In this document: positions 1 to 10,440 of the stretch, one piece after another
Numbering within the stretch: position 1 is the stretch's first letter
Layout: the number at the start of each line of letters is the position of its first letter
DNA from: Amycolatopsis sp. FDAARGOS 1241
GTDB lineage: Bacteria > Actinomycetota > Actinomycetes > Mycobacteriales > Pseudonocardiaceae
Direction: 5' to 3'
DNA: 64,000 bases
NCBI RefSeq assembly: GCF_016889705.1
Contig: NZ_CP069526.1
Coordinates: forward strand, 7,575,001 to 7,639,000
Made by a program: the position numbers and the translations under genes
The notes under the pieces: generated by a model
Told to the model about the DNA's origin: nothing
Seen by the model: only the letters and a program-made list of their open reading frames with translations
Database searches by the model: none

Positions 1-704
1 GCGGGACGGCCGGCCAGGCGCCACGGCAGGTTCTCGCCCAGCACACCGGTCAGGACCGTGGACACGACCAAGGAGTAGAACCAGCCGATCATCGTCGGCG
101 TCGACAGCAGCGCGCTGCGCGGGCTCGCCCACGTCGCGACGTTCGGCAACGCGAACACGGCGTAGGCGACCAGCGTGGGAACGAACACCAGCGTGAGCTG
201 CCCGAATCCGCTCCAGGGCTGCCGGAATTTCGTCGACCACGGCCAATGCCCGTGGCACACCGCGGACAGCACGTAGAAGAAGAAGCCGAACAGCACGAAC
301 AGGTTGCCCGCGGTGAACCCGGCGCCACCGGCGCGTCCCGCGGCGAAACTCGGGTCGATCCGGCCCCACCCGTAGCCCAGCAGCACCGTGACGCCGATTC
401 CGGCACCCGCCGTCGTGGCGATGCCGGCCAGCCCACGCCACGGCTGCGGCCAGCCGGCCGGCCCGAGCCACTCGAAGGTGAACGCGACCCACACCGTGCC
501 CATCAGAAGCCAGAACAGCAATGCGGTGAACGGTTGCGGGTAGAGCCCAGTGACACTCCATTGTGGATCAGCCAGCAGCCACCACGTCACCACCGAGACC
601 ACGAGCACGACGGCCAGCGTCGCCAGTGCGCTCCGCCACCGGGGCGCGGGCCGCGGATCGACGGTGGGTTCGGGGCGGGTCAGGGATTCCTCGGCAACCG
701 ACAT
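1..704 (-). CDS. multi-pass membrane protein, partial (C-terminus beyond window)
   Basis: Reading the minus strand from an ATG at 704 gives an open frame of at least 234 codons that runs off the left edge. The N-terminus is a short Pro/Glu-rich cytoplasmic stretch. It is followed by about five to six hydrophobic helices with Trp-rich loops such as TVWVAFTFEWLGPAGWPQPW and a CHGHWPW loop. No catalytic motif is visible, so function is unknown. Helix spacing and Trp-rich loops resemble the broken membrane gene at 35.6-36.9 kb, suggesting one family. The gene lies downstream of the alcohol dehydrogenase on the same strand, separated by a hairpin. The start has a modest purine-rich upstream region (GAGGAGCATCCC). 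Confidence 0.7.
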   Translation of the reverse strand, partial: MSVAEESLTRPEPTVDPRPAPRWRSALATLAVVLVVSVVTWWLLADPQWSVTGLYPQPFTALLFWLLMGTVWVAFTFEWLGPAGWPQPWRGLAGIATTAGAGIGVTVLLGYGWGRIDPSFAAGRAGGAGFTAGNLFVLFGFFFYVLSAVCHGHWPWSTKFRQPWSGFGQLTLVFVPTLVAYAVFALPNVATWASPRSALLSTPTMIGWFYSLVVSTVLTGVLGENLPWRLAGRP

Positions 705-751
705 GGGATGCTCCTCGTTGAGCGCTTCGAAAAGATCTTGGACGGGCGGAA

Positions 752-783
752 CCGGGGCGGGCGACGCAACGCCGCCCGCCCGG
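752..783 (-). terminator. GC-rich hairpin between alcohol dehydrogenase and membrane gene
   Basis: CCGGGGCGGGCG at 752-763 pairs with CGCCCGCCCGG at 773-783 around a ten-base loop, with one bulged G. It lies 36 bases past the stop of the alcohol dehydrogenase on the minus strand. There is no U-tract, as is common in actinomycetes, so the terminator role is inferred from position. Confidence 0.45.
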
Positions 784-818
784 TGCGACCGGTCAGGGCG
801 AACCGGCCCAAGGCACAC

Positions 819-1853
<1,035 letters not shown>

Positions 1854-1881
1854 GAGCCAAACTCCTTTGTTTGAACCGGTA

Positions 1882-3068
1882 TTACTCGCCGGGCCCGTAC
1901 AGACCGAACCGGAGGTCGGGGTCGCCGGGGACCCACGTACCGGTGAACTGCGAACGAGCGCCCATCGCGGCGACCCGGTCGATCAGCTGGTTGCCGAGCT
2001 CCAACCGGCCCGGTTCCCAGCGCTTGAGGACGTCGGCGATTCCGCCGTCCCCGGCTTGGAGGTGTTCGTAGAGCTGCCACGCATCGTCGGCGGCTTTCGC
2101 AGTGCCCGCCGCGGCGTGCGGCCGCGCGGCGAACGCCGCGTCGCCGATGATCGCGACCCGGCCGTCGACCATGCCGGGAGTGCGCGTGTCGAAGACGACC
2201 TGTACGTAGGGCCGCTCGGTACGCGTCACGACCTCGGCGACAGCCGGTGCGAGGACGGCGGCCGCGGCCTCACGCATCTCGTCGACGTAGCGCTGCTGCA
2301 CCGCGCCGGGGTGGATCGACACCGGGCACTCGAAGCCGCGGGTGTCCGTGGTCAGCTCGCGGGTCCGGCGGCGACGTTGCGGTACCAGACGTAGTTGAAG
2401 AGCCGTTTGCCGTCCGCCAGCTCGCCGTCCACGCCCGGGATCGGGTACATCACGCACTGCGTGGCGGGAGCGATGCTGTAAGTCAGGGAATCGGCCAGCA
2501 GTTCGTGCGTGTCCCGCGAGGCCTGGTCTTCCCTGACCGCGCCCCGCCAGCCCACGTAACCGGAGTACTGCCGGTCCAGGTCCGGGAACATCCGCTTCCG
2601 CCCAGTGGAGCTGATCCCGTCGGCGAAGACGACGAGATCCGCACGCTCCACCCGGCCCGAGACGAACCGGAGCTCGACCTGATCGACGTCCTGGCCGTAG
2701 CCGGCACAGAACTCGCCCAGGTGGTAGTGGTCGGTGCCGAAGTCGCTGAGCAGCGCCCGGTAGACGGTGCCCCACGAGGTGTAGCGCCAGTCGGCCGGTT
2801 CCTCGTGCAGGATCGCGTTTCCGGAGCCGAGGTAGCGCAGCCGGCTGCTGCTGGTGCTGAGTTCGGTGATCTTGCGCGCGCTGTGCCCGTCGAACCACTT
2901 CATCGTGATGGGCTACAGCACGATGCCGCCTCCCCGGTGGTCCAGCTGCTCGGGTGTTCGTTCGAACACCTCGACGGAAAAGCCGAGCTTGCGAAGCAGC
3001 AAGGCGCTCGTGAGTCCGCCGATCGAGCCGCCAACGACGACAGCGCGTGAGCCTTCGTAGTGCTGCAC
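1882..3068 (-). pseudogene. FAD-dependent 2,6-dihydroxypyridine 3-monooxygenase-like protein, disrupted
   Basis: Joined fragments match the DhpH-type aromatic hydroxylase fold of about 390 residues. It begins with the FAD motif VVVGGSIGGLTSALLLRKLG and an acidic VEVFER strand. It continues with DWRYTSWGTVYRALL and YSGYVGWRGAV, and ends with GDAAFAARPHAAAGTAKAADD, the second FAD contact. The GTG start at 3068 is preceded by AGGAGGA. Two lesions are seen: an in-frame TAG at 2913-2915 inside GGGIVL*PITMKWF, and a one-base frameshift near 2350 between YRNVAAGP and ELTTDTRGF. Coding similarity continues on both sides. A functional ancestor would have hydroxylated a pyridine- or phenol-like ring using NADH. 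Family assignment is from remembered DhpH sequence features, not a search. Confidence 0.8.
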
Positions 3069-3141
3069 GATCAGTCCTCCTTGACTCGTTGCGACCGGCA
3101 CAGCATGGCCGCACGCCTGGAGAGCGAGCACTGTGCAATCA

Positions 3142-3166
3142 CCCAGCCATTGGGCGTTCGGCTGGG
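3142..3166. promoter_or_regulatory. inverted repeat upstream of the flavoprotein pseudogene
   Basis: CCCAGCC (3142-3148) and GGCTGGG (3160-3166) form a perfect 7-bp inverted repeat with an 11-base spacer, 74 bases upstream of the GTG start at 3068. It sits between the flavoprotein gene and the 3' end of the PucR-type regulator on the same strand. It could be an operator for the former or a terminator hairpin for the latter. Confidence 0.3.
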
Positions 3167-3313
3167 GACATCACCATCCGCGGGGCGGCCCGATCCGGTT
3201 GGCTGAGCTCAAAGCGACCTTCGTGGGGGGACGCCGAGGACGATCCCCGGAGACGGAGCACGGATCACCGCGCACGTCGACCGGATGGCGCGCGAATTCC
3301 TCGGCGCCGCCGG

Positions 3314-5175
3314 CTATTCGCCGCGCGAACCGGCCCGCGACGAGGACCGGATCCTGTTCGAGCTTCGGGTGGACCGGGGCGCCGCGTTCGGCCGACCCAG
3401 CCGCGGGTCCGGCGGCGCGGGTTCCGGGCCGTGGCCGGTCGCGCCGCCGAACACCTCGTCGGCCATGAGCGCGACCTTCAACCGCAGCAGCGCTTCGGGC
3501 TGCTGCAGGGAAACGCCGACCAGCTCCTCGACGCGTTTGAGGCGCAGCCCGATCGTGTTGGGGTGCACGAACATCGCGGCCGCCGTGCGCGCGACGGTCA
3601 TCCCTTCGTCGAGGTAGCGACGGACCGTGTCGACCAGCTCGGCGTTCTTCCGATCGTCGTACTCGCGCAACGGAGTCAAGACCCTGCGCGGCGAACCGGA
3701 CCAGTTCGATGGGGTCGGTCAACTGCAGCAGCAGACCGTAGACCCCGAGGTCCGGCAACGCGACCGTGCGATCGGCGCCGTGCTGCCGGGGATCTCCAGC
3801 GCGCCCCGCGCGGTGCCGACCGCCGCGGACGCCTCCTGCGCGTGCGCGCACCGCTGGCCCACGACCACCGTCACGCTCCCCTCGGCGAGTGCCCGCCGCG
3901 CGCGGGTGCGGACGAGGTCCGCCGTGGCAGCGGCATCGTCCCCCGCGACGTCTCCGGCCACAGCACGACGACGTGCTCGCCGGCGGTCGTGACCAAAGGC
4001 CTTGGCTCACAACGGTCCGCGAGACTGTGGACCACGCTCAGGAGAGCCCGCCCGGCGTGGTCCGCACATGGCGCGTCCGGCGCCGCGACGAGCACCGTGT
4101 GCGCTCGCTGCAGGTCGTGGCCGAGGTTGATCGCGCGGGCCTGCAGCCGTTCGACAGCGGCGCCCGCCAGCAAGTCGGCCAGCAGGTCGGCGCGCAGGCT
4201 CCACTCCACGTCCTCGGCGGTGCGCCGCCGGACGAGCTCGAGCGAGCAGACGAGCGCCGCGTGCTCGATCGCCCGGCCGTCCAGCTCCGCCAAGCCGGCC
4301 AGCGAACCCGGCAACCACAGGCGAGCGACGACGTCCCGCCCGAGCAGCACCGGCGCGGAGAGCCTGCCGGTCACGGGAACCTCGTCGAGGCCGTCGTCCG
4401 CGGGCTCTCCGGCGACGTCGGATGCGGGCGCGAGTTGCACACCGCGATGGGTGGCATTGGCCAGCACCGCGTTGTTCGCGTCGGTGACCAGCACCGGCCT
4501 CCCCAGCAGCTGAGCCAGCGCCTCCGTGACCCCTCGCACCCCGCCTGCCCGCGGCGCGACCGCGGTCAGCTCCCGGTGGATCGCTTCCGCCTGTTCGAGC
4601 AGCCGGCGTTGCTCGGTGAGCGAGGTGATCATCCGGGAACTCTGCAACGCCATGCCGGCCTGGCTGGCCAACGTGGCGAGGAGCGTGAGCTCGTCCTCGC
4701 CGAACTCGTGCACTTCCCACTGGTAGCAGTTCAGCGTGCCGACCTGCGTTCCGGCGATCAGCAACGGAACCGACGTGATCGCCCGGTAACCGTAGTCGCG
4801 GGCCAGTCCCGCCCACGGTTCGAAGGACGGGTCGGACATGATGTCCGCGATGGGCACCGGCGCCGCCGTGCGGAAAGCCCGGCTCGACGGGCCGATGGAG
4901 AGCGGGCCGGACGCCAGTGTGATCGTGCGCCGCTCGTTGACATCGGCGACGTAGCCGGCCGAGAGGCCCGCGGAGCCGGAAATCCGCAGCACCTCGCCCG
5001 CCTCGTCGGCGAGCAGGACCGCGCTCGTGTCGTACCCGGTCAGCTCGCAGGCCGTGCGTGCGATCAAATCGAGCAACTCGGTCAGCGGGGTCGTGGCGTT
5101 CACCGCGGCGGCGATCGCGCCGACGCCGGTCAGCCAGTGCCGCACATCGTCGCTGGTGTAGCTGCGCACGGCCAC
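3314..5175 (-). pseudogene. GAF / PucR-type transcriptional regulator, multiple frameshifts
   Basis: The 5' part is a GAF sensor domain (from SDDVRHWLTGVGAIAAAVN through FGEDELTLLATLASQAGMAL), then a CdaR-like central region. The C-terminus carries the PucR helix-turn-helix, with YDDRKNAELVDTVRRYLDEG followed by AAMFVHPNTIGLRLKRVEEL at about 3500-3660. These parts lie in different frames, with shifts near 3955, 3790 and 3680. The likely start is a GTG at 5175 (or 5169). Such proteins usually control adjacent catabolic genes, here the flavoprotein and alcohol dehydrogenase on the same strand. It is divergent from the DUF3500 gene across 149 bases. As read it cannot make a DNA-binding protein unless the indels are sequence errors. 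Confidence 0.75.
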
Positions 5176-5323
5176 CTCGCGTATCCGGCTCCGCCCCGGA
5201 CGGCAGCCCCGCGACCAGATGTGCGGAGCGACAGTGCCCGCCGCTTTTGCTGTGGAAAATACCAGCTCCCGCGCTCGGCGGAAGGCGTACGTTCCGGGGC
5301 AGGACACCGATCAGGGAGACGTC

Positions 5324-6454
5324 ATGACGCACCCGGACCCGGCCCGGCGCATGGTCGACGCCGCGAACGCCTGGCTCGACAGCCTCGACGACCGGCAACG
5401 GTCCGCCGCGGCGGTGGCCTGGCCGTCGGACGAGGAACGGCACCGGTGGTACTACACCCCGACCGATCACGGCGGGTTGCCGCTCCAGCAGATGCGCCCG
5501 GCTCAGCAGAGTCTCGCCATGCAACTGCTGGCCACGGGATTGTCGCGCCCCGGGTACGTGACGGCCACGACGATCATGGGCTTGGAGAACGTGCTCGACC
5601 AGGTCGAAGGCTGGCAGGTCGGCTGGGGCCGGGAACGAGGCCGCGATCCCCAGCTGTACTGGCTGCGCGTGTTCGGCGAACCGAGCGTCGCCGGGCCCTG
5701 GTCGTGGCGGTTCGGCGGGCACCACATCTCGGTGCAGCACCTCGTGGCCGGCGGCCGGGTCGAGGCCAGTTCGCCGGCGTTCCTCGGCGCCGACCCGGCC
5801 GAGTCCCCGTTGCTGGGTGGGCATCTCCTACGTCCGCTCGGCGCGGCCGAGGACCTCGCACGGGACCTGGTCCGGTCTCTCGACGACGGCCAGGCGGCCC
5901 GGGCGTTGATCTCACCGGTCGCGCCGGTGGACATCGTCGGCGGCAACCGGCCCCGCATCCAGGACGGCGACCGGCTGATGCCGCTTCCCGACGTGTGGCG
6001 CGGCCGGTTCGCCGATCCCCGCCTCGCCGACCGCGTCGAGGCCATGCACCGGGGAGCCGAGGAGAAGGCGGATTTCGGGCCCGAACACGACGAGGCGGTG
6101 CGCCTCACCCGGGTCCCGAAAGGCATCGCGGCCGCCGACCTGAGCCGCGAGCAGCAAGCTCTGCTGCGCGCGGTGCTGGACGTTTTCCTCGGCCGGATCC
6201 CCGACGAACTCGCCGAGCGCGAGGCCCGCAAGTTCGCCGGGGACCGGCTGCGCCCGGTCCGCTTCGCCTGGGCCGGCGGCTTCGAACGCGGCGAGCCGCA
6301 CTACTACCGGCTCCAAGGGCCACGTCTGCTCGCCGAATACGACAACACCCAGCGCGACGTCAACCACGTGCACACCGTATGGCGCGACCCCGAGGGCGAC
6401 TTCGGGGACGACGTGCTCGCCCGCCACCTCGCCGCGTTCCACCCGGGCCGCTGA
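5324..6454 (+). CDS. DUF3500 family protein
   Basis: A 376-residue protein with DUF3500 features: an N-terminal helical part ending in RHRWYYTPTDHGGLPL, a central SWRFGGHHISVQHLVAGGRV, an SPAFLGADPAE segment, and the C-terminal HYYRLQGPRLLAEYDNTQ followed by NHVHTVWRDPEGDFGDD. The conserved His and aromatic residues suggest a ligand or metal pocket. The family has no established reaction that I can name. No signal peptide is seen with the chosen ATG at 5324, preceded by CAGGGAGA. The frame extends upstream to 5219, but that part would overlap the regulator promoter. It is divergent from the broken GAF/PucR gene. Family call is from recognition of motifs. Confidence 0.8.
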   Translation: MTHPDPARRMVDAANAWLDSLDDRQRSAAAVAWPSDEERHRWYYTPTDHGGLPLQQMRPAQQSLAMQLLATGLSRPGYVTATTIMGLENVLDQVEGWQVGWGRERGRDPQLYWLRVFGEPSVAGPWSWRFGGHHISVQHLVAGGRVEASSPAFLGADPAESPLLGGHLLRPLGAAEDLARDLVRSLDDGQAARALISPVAPVDIVGGNRPRIQDGDRLMPLPDVWRGRFADPRLADRVEAMHRGAEEKADFGPEHDEAVRLTRVPKGIAAADLSREQQALLRAVLDVFLGRIPDELAEREARKFAGDRLRPVRFAWAGGFERGEPHYYRLQGPRLLAEYDNTQRDVNHVHTVWRDPEGDFGDDVLARHLAAFHPGR

Positions 6455-6809
6455 TCCGCAGCCGGAACCGAATACGACGAGCTCGTTCAGCGCATTGCTG
6501 GGATACGCATGCGTCATTCGAGCATTGCCGCGAGGGAACAGCGTCCGGTCGCCGATCAGGGGCGCGCGGCGAAGACGTCGGCGACGGGGGACGCCGCTGA
6601 AGACGGTGGTGCTCAACGGCTCGAGGGCGCGCGGCGCGAGGAAGAGCCGCTCACCCGCACCCACGACGACCGGGTCTATGGGGATGCAGGGCAGCGGACA
6701 ATCCCCACCAGAGGACCCGGTTTGCCCACCTTCCGAACCACGAACCGCGGCTGACGCTGAAGGGGTTGACGAGCCGGCGACTGCTTGCCTGTCCCACTAC
6801 TCCCCCCCA
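6455..6809. other. non-coding or decayed stretch
   Basis: About 355 bases follow the DUF3500 gene. Open frames exist on both strands but none has a convincing start, codon bias or recognisable motif. The stretch from about 6740 has lower GC than the surroundings and contains the C-run CTCCCCCCCACTACTCCCC. I see no promoter or RNA that I can support. Confidence 0.4.
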
Positions 6810-7184
6810 CTACTCCCCGGGAAGGTTCTTCGACTCCTGAGTGCGTGGTGGTTTGATTCCGGAACACGCTACAACGTGCGTCATGTCGACGCTCAAGAAA
6901 GGGGGGAAGTTGCACCTTCCCTGAGGCCAGTCCTCAACTTCTCCGAGAGCAACGAGGCGTTCATTCCACGCGACCAGTGCATGCACTGCCTCCTCATAGC
7001 CCACCGACGGCCGGCCAACTCGTGCGGTGAGTTTCTGCCGTCGATGGAAAGTCGCTCGCGCCGCGGCGGTGTCGGTGCCTCCATCCCAGATTTGGCGCTC
7101 CGCACCGCGCAGAGGTGCCTCAGCAGCCATCCGCCACACCGTCGGGCCGCCGGCCAGTAGCTCGACCAATCTTGCGCGTTCCAC
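6810..7184 (-). CDS. small hypothetical protein with lower GC3
   Basis: A minus-strand frame of 124 codons starting from GTG at 7184, with GGAAG about ten bases upstream. It begins VERARLVELLAGGPTVWRMA and later reads YEEAVHALVAWNERLVAL. The composition is soluble and moderately charged, with no signal peptide or transmembrane helix. I do not recognise the family. Third positions are less GC-rich than in neighbours (AAA, GTT, CAT, AAT and TTG codons occur), which may mean recent acquisition. The frame stays open upstream to 7805 but overlaps the protease gene there. It could be spurious; the reading-frame periodicity and RBS are the only support. Confidence 0.4.
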   Translation of the reverse strand: MERARLVELLAGGPTVWRMAAEAPLRGAERQIWDGGTDTAAARATFHRRQKLTARVGRPSVGYEEAVHALVAWNERLVALGEVEDWPQGRCNFPPFLSVDMTHVVACSGIKPPRTQESKNLPGE

Positions 7185-7452
7185 TGGGCTGTTCTTCCAT
7201 TCAGGTTCACCGTGCTCACCCGATGTCCGCACACCGCGCCCATGCTCGCCTGCGGCAGCCGCGCGCTCGGTCGGCCGATGTCGGCGGGTCCGGGAGGTGG
7301 AGGCGCCGCACTGAATCGCGAGCGCGAGCGAAAAGTCAAGATCGCCGGGACGATCAGGGAGTGCTTCTGCGCTGCCGACGTCGGAGCGTTCCGCGGGTGC
7401 CCGGCGGCGAGCTGGGTTCCGGTCGACGGTCAGGATCACGAGGGAGCCGGTC

Positions 7453-9415
7453 GTGCGGAAGAGTCTCGCCGTTGTCCTGTCGCTGGTAGTCGCTGCCACA
7501 GTGGCGTCGGGAGTGGCGCCGGGAGTGGCGCCGGCCCGAGCGGGCCGATCTGCCCGAGTCGCACCCGCTGTGGGCGACTGCCGAGGCGAAGGTGGCCGAG
7601 CCGGCACCGAAGTCCACAGTGGACTTTTGGGTGTACCTGAACCCGCGTGCCGAGGCCGGCGAGGAGTCGACCGCCGCGGCGGCGTCCGACCCGCGGTCGC
7701 CGAGCTACGGGAAGTCTTGACGCCGGAGCAGGTGCGGGAGCGGTTCGGCCCGTCGGAGCAGGCGGTGTCAGCGGTGTGGAACCGGTTGTCCGGCGCCGGG
7801 TTCACGGTCGGGGCCGTGCCGTCGAACCGTGCGTACGTGTCGGCAGCCGGGACGGTCGATCAGGTCCAGCGGGCGTTCGACGTCGAGCTGGGCAAGTACT
7901 CCGTGAAGGGCAAGGCGCTGCGCGCGGCCGACGGGACCTGTCCGTGCCCGCGGCGGTGGCTGGGGACGTACTCGGGTCGTCGGTGTGGACCAGGCCATGA
8001 GCCTGTTCGAGCCGGCGGTCGCGCCGCCTGCGCCGGGCTTCCGCAACACCGGCCCGTGCAGCGCGTACTACGGCGAGAAGACCGACAAGACCGGTCCGGC
8101 GTACGGCGAACGGCTTCCGTACGCGCCGTGCGGGTCCACGCCTTCGCAGCTGCGTTCGGCGTACGGCCTGGACCAGGCCGCCCGGCTGGGTGCGGACGGC
8201 CGCGGCACGAGGATCGCGATCGTGGACGCGTTCGCCTCGCCGACGATTTTCGCCGACGTGTCGGAGTACACGAAGCGCAACGACCCCGCACACCCGCTGA
8301 CGCGAGCGCGGTTCAGCCAGGACGTCCAGCCGCAGAACGCGGCGGACGAGGACCAGTGCGGCGCGTCGACCCGGTACACCGAGGAAACCCTCGACGTCGA
8401 AGCCGCGCACGCCATGGCGCCCGGCGCGGACATCCTCTACGGCGGTGCCGCCGACCGCACCAGCATCGACGCCGCGATCAACGACGTGATCGCCGGCCAC
8501 AAGGCCGACCTCATCTCCAACTACCTCGCCCACCCCGGCGAAGACGGGTCCGCCGACCAGATCAAGTCGTTCGACCAGCTCATGCTGCAGGCCGTGCTCG
8601 AGGGCATCGGCGTGTACTTCGCGTCGGGCGACAACGGCGACAACGCCGCGAGCCTCGGCAAGGCGATGCCGAACTACCCCGCGTTCGCGCAGTGGGTGAC
8701 CGCCGTCGGCGGCACTTCACTGGCGATCGGAGCCGACGGGGAGCGCCTGTTCGAAACGGGTTGGGAGACCGGCAAGTCGACGCTGGCGAACGTCGCCTAC
8801 CCGCCGGCTTCGTTCAGCCCCGGCTCCGGCGGCGGCACGAGCCACGTGATCCCCCAAACCTTCGTACCAGCGCGGGATCGTGCCCGACGCACTATCCACA
8901 AAGGATCAGACGGCGGCGGGAAGGGGCGCGTCGTCGCGGGCATCTCGGTCGTCGGCGACGCCAGCACCGGCTTCCTCATGGGCCAGACGCAGCGCTTCCC
9001 CGACGGCGACTACTACGGCCAGTTCCGCGAGGGCGGCACCAACCTGTCCACCCCGCTGTTCGCCGGCATCGTCGCCGTGGCTGACAGCCTCGACCACTAC
9101 CACCACGGCTTCCTCAACCCGGCGCTCTACCGACGTGCGGCGATGATCCACGACGTGCAGCACGTCGGCGGCGCCGTGGAGCGGATCGACTTCGCCCACA
9201 GCGTCGACGCGTCCGGCGGCCTGCTGACCTCCGCCCGGACCCTCGACGACCCCGGCCTGACCATCCACACCACCCAGGGCTACGACGACGTGACCGGGCT
9301 GGGTTCGCCTGCCGGCTTGCCGTTCCTGCTTCTCCGGTGCCGGTGGGATGGTGAAAGAGGAGCTGTGCCGACAATTCTAGGCACTCCCCCACTCGAGGGA
9401 TCCGCTCACCGGTAA
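7453..9415 (+). pseudogene. secreted S53 (sedolisin) family serine protease, frameshifted, catalytic Ser replaced
   Basis: It begins with a signal peptide (VRKSLAVVLSLVVAATVASG) at GTG 7453. A pro-kumamolisin activation domain follows (LTPEQVRERFGPSEQ, VDQVQRAFDVELG). The catalytic domain keeps the Glu/Asp pair in EETLDVEAAHAMAPGAD, the oxyanion Asp in YFASGDNG and the calcium-site DVTGLGSP near the C-terminus. Frame changes occur near 7545, 7720 and 7965, and two more near 8850-8930, where SYQRGIVPDALSTKDQTAAG is out of frame. The usual GGTS catalytic motif reads GGTNLSTPLFAG, so the nucleophile Ser is Asn. The substitution supports true decay rather than sequence error alone. It is convergent with phoU. 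Confidence 0.85.
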
Positions 9416-9463
9416 CAGGGCCGGCACCCCCTCGCGCGGTTCATCCACAAGAGACAGTGCCGG

Positions 9464-10108
9464 TCAGGCGGGCAGACTGCCGGTCGCGGCGAATTCGAGG
9501 CGTTTGGCCACCGAAACGACCTGGTCACCGAAGCGTTCGTAGAAGCGCGCCAGCAGGGCCGCGTTGGACGCGACGGCGGGGCCGTCGTGCCAGGTCGGGG
9601 TGGTGATCAGGCCGAGGACGCGGGCGTGGAGGTCGTCGACGGCCTGGTCGGCGTTCTCCAGTTCGGCGTGCATGCCCTCGACCGGTGCGGCGAGCAGTTC
9701 GGTGAGCCGGTCGGCCATGGCGGCGGTGAGCTCACCGAGCACGCTGAACATCTCTTCCAGCTCGGCGGGGACCGCGTGGTGGGGGTGGTGGAATCGGGCG
9801 ATGCCGGCGATGTGGGCCGCCAGGTCGCCCATCCGCTCGATCTTGTCCGCGCTGTAAACCGCGGCGAGCACGCTCCGCAGCTCGTGGGCGACCGGCGCCT
9901 GCAACGCCAGCAGCGCCTGGGCGTGCTCTTCGCACTCGGCGCGCCGCCAGTCCAGCTCGGCGTCTCCGCTGAGCACCTGCTCGGCCAGCAGCAGGTCCGC
10001 GGTCAGGAGCGCTCTGGTGGCTTCTCGCATCGCCTGCGTGCTGAACGCGCACATTTCACTCAGCTCGCCGCCGAGCTGAGCCAACTCGCCGTGGAACGTG
10101 TCCCGCAC
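9464..10108 (-). CDS. phoU: PhoU-type phosphate signalling regulator
   Basis: A 214-residue all-helical protein with two PhoU repeats. Each contains the signature E/D pattern: YSADKIERMGDLAAHIAGIA near residue 88 and LARFYERFGDQVVSVAKRLE near 187. The N-terminus MRDTFHGELAQLGGELSEM matches the family. PhoU links the Pst phosphate transporter to the PhoR sensor kinase, acting in the cytoplasm. No pst genes are present here. The GTG start at 10108 has GGAGG almost directly adjoining it, an unusually short spacing. It is divergent from the glycosidase/zwf run across 233 bases. In actinomycetes PhoU homologues outside pst operons are common, so a role in sensing phosphate for neighbouring sugar-phosphate genes is only inference. 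Confidence 0.9.
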   Translation of the reverse strand: MRDTFHGELAQLGGELSEMCAFSTQAMREATRALLTADLLLAEQVLSGDAELDWRRAECEEHAQALLALQAPVAHELRSVLAAVYSADKIERMGDLAAHIAGIARFHHPHHAVPAELEEMFSVLGELTAAMADRLTELLAAPVEGMHAELENADQAVDDLHARVLGLITTPTWHDGPAVASNAALLARFYERFGDQVVSVAKRLEFAATGSLPA

Positions 10109-10341
10109 ACCTCCACGGTAGTCCTCTCGGTGGCACCCGCCAGAGCTGCAACACGACTGTCATGATCGGCGCCCCGGCGGGCGTGTGCCGCAGGTCAGGG
10201 CCCTCTTCGCGACTCGACGTGCGGCTTCCGGGATTTTTCGCGACGCAGACCCCTCACCCGGCGCGGGTGATGCGGCACCGGCCGTGTCCTCGCTAAGCCG
10301 GTAGCAGAGGTAAGTGTCTGCGCTTCCGACCGGGGGAGGTC

Positions 10342-10440
10342 ATGCTCGTGCTTGCTGCCTGGGAGTCTGATCCGCAGCAGAGCGCGGGGGCGCGGCTGCG
10401 TGGGCGTCAGGGCCGTCTCCCTCGGCGAGGGACGCGATGA
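10342..10440 (+). CDS. 32-residue leader ORF coupled to GH15 gene
   Basis: An ATG at 10342 follows a very strong ribosome binding site (GGGGGAGG at 10332-10339, two bases before the ATG). It opens a frame beginning MLVLAAWESDPQQSAGARLR that ends at TGA 10438-10440. That stop overlaps the ATG of the glycosidase at 10437 as ATGA. The peptide has no signal peptide or recognised domain. The position, strong RBS and precise stop/start overlap suggest a translated leader that couples translation into the downstream gene. It has no obvious attenuator codon run. The alternative is that the overlap is fortuitous and the downstream gene uses its own weaker GAGG. Confidence 0.5.
   Translation: MLVLAAWESDPQQSAGARLRGRQGRLPRRGTR

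Noticed and set aside
3766..6600. 944-codon plus-strand frame
   Set aside because: Runs antisense to the GAF/PucR gene and out of frame through DUF3500. Composition is Arg/Pro-rich as in shadows, with no domain recognised.
9416..9463. Terminator between the S53 pseudogene and phoU
   Set aside because: GCCGGCAC and GTGCCGG can pair but the loop is about 28 bases; too weak to list.
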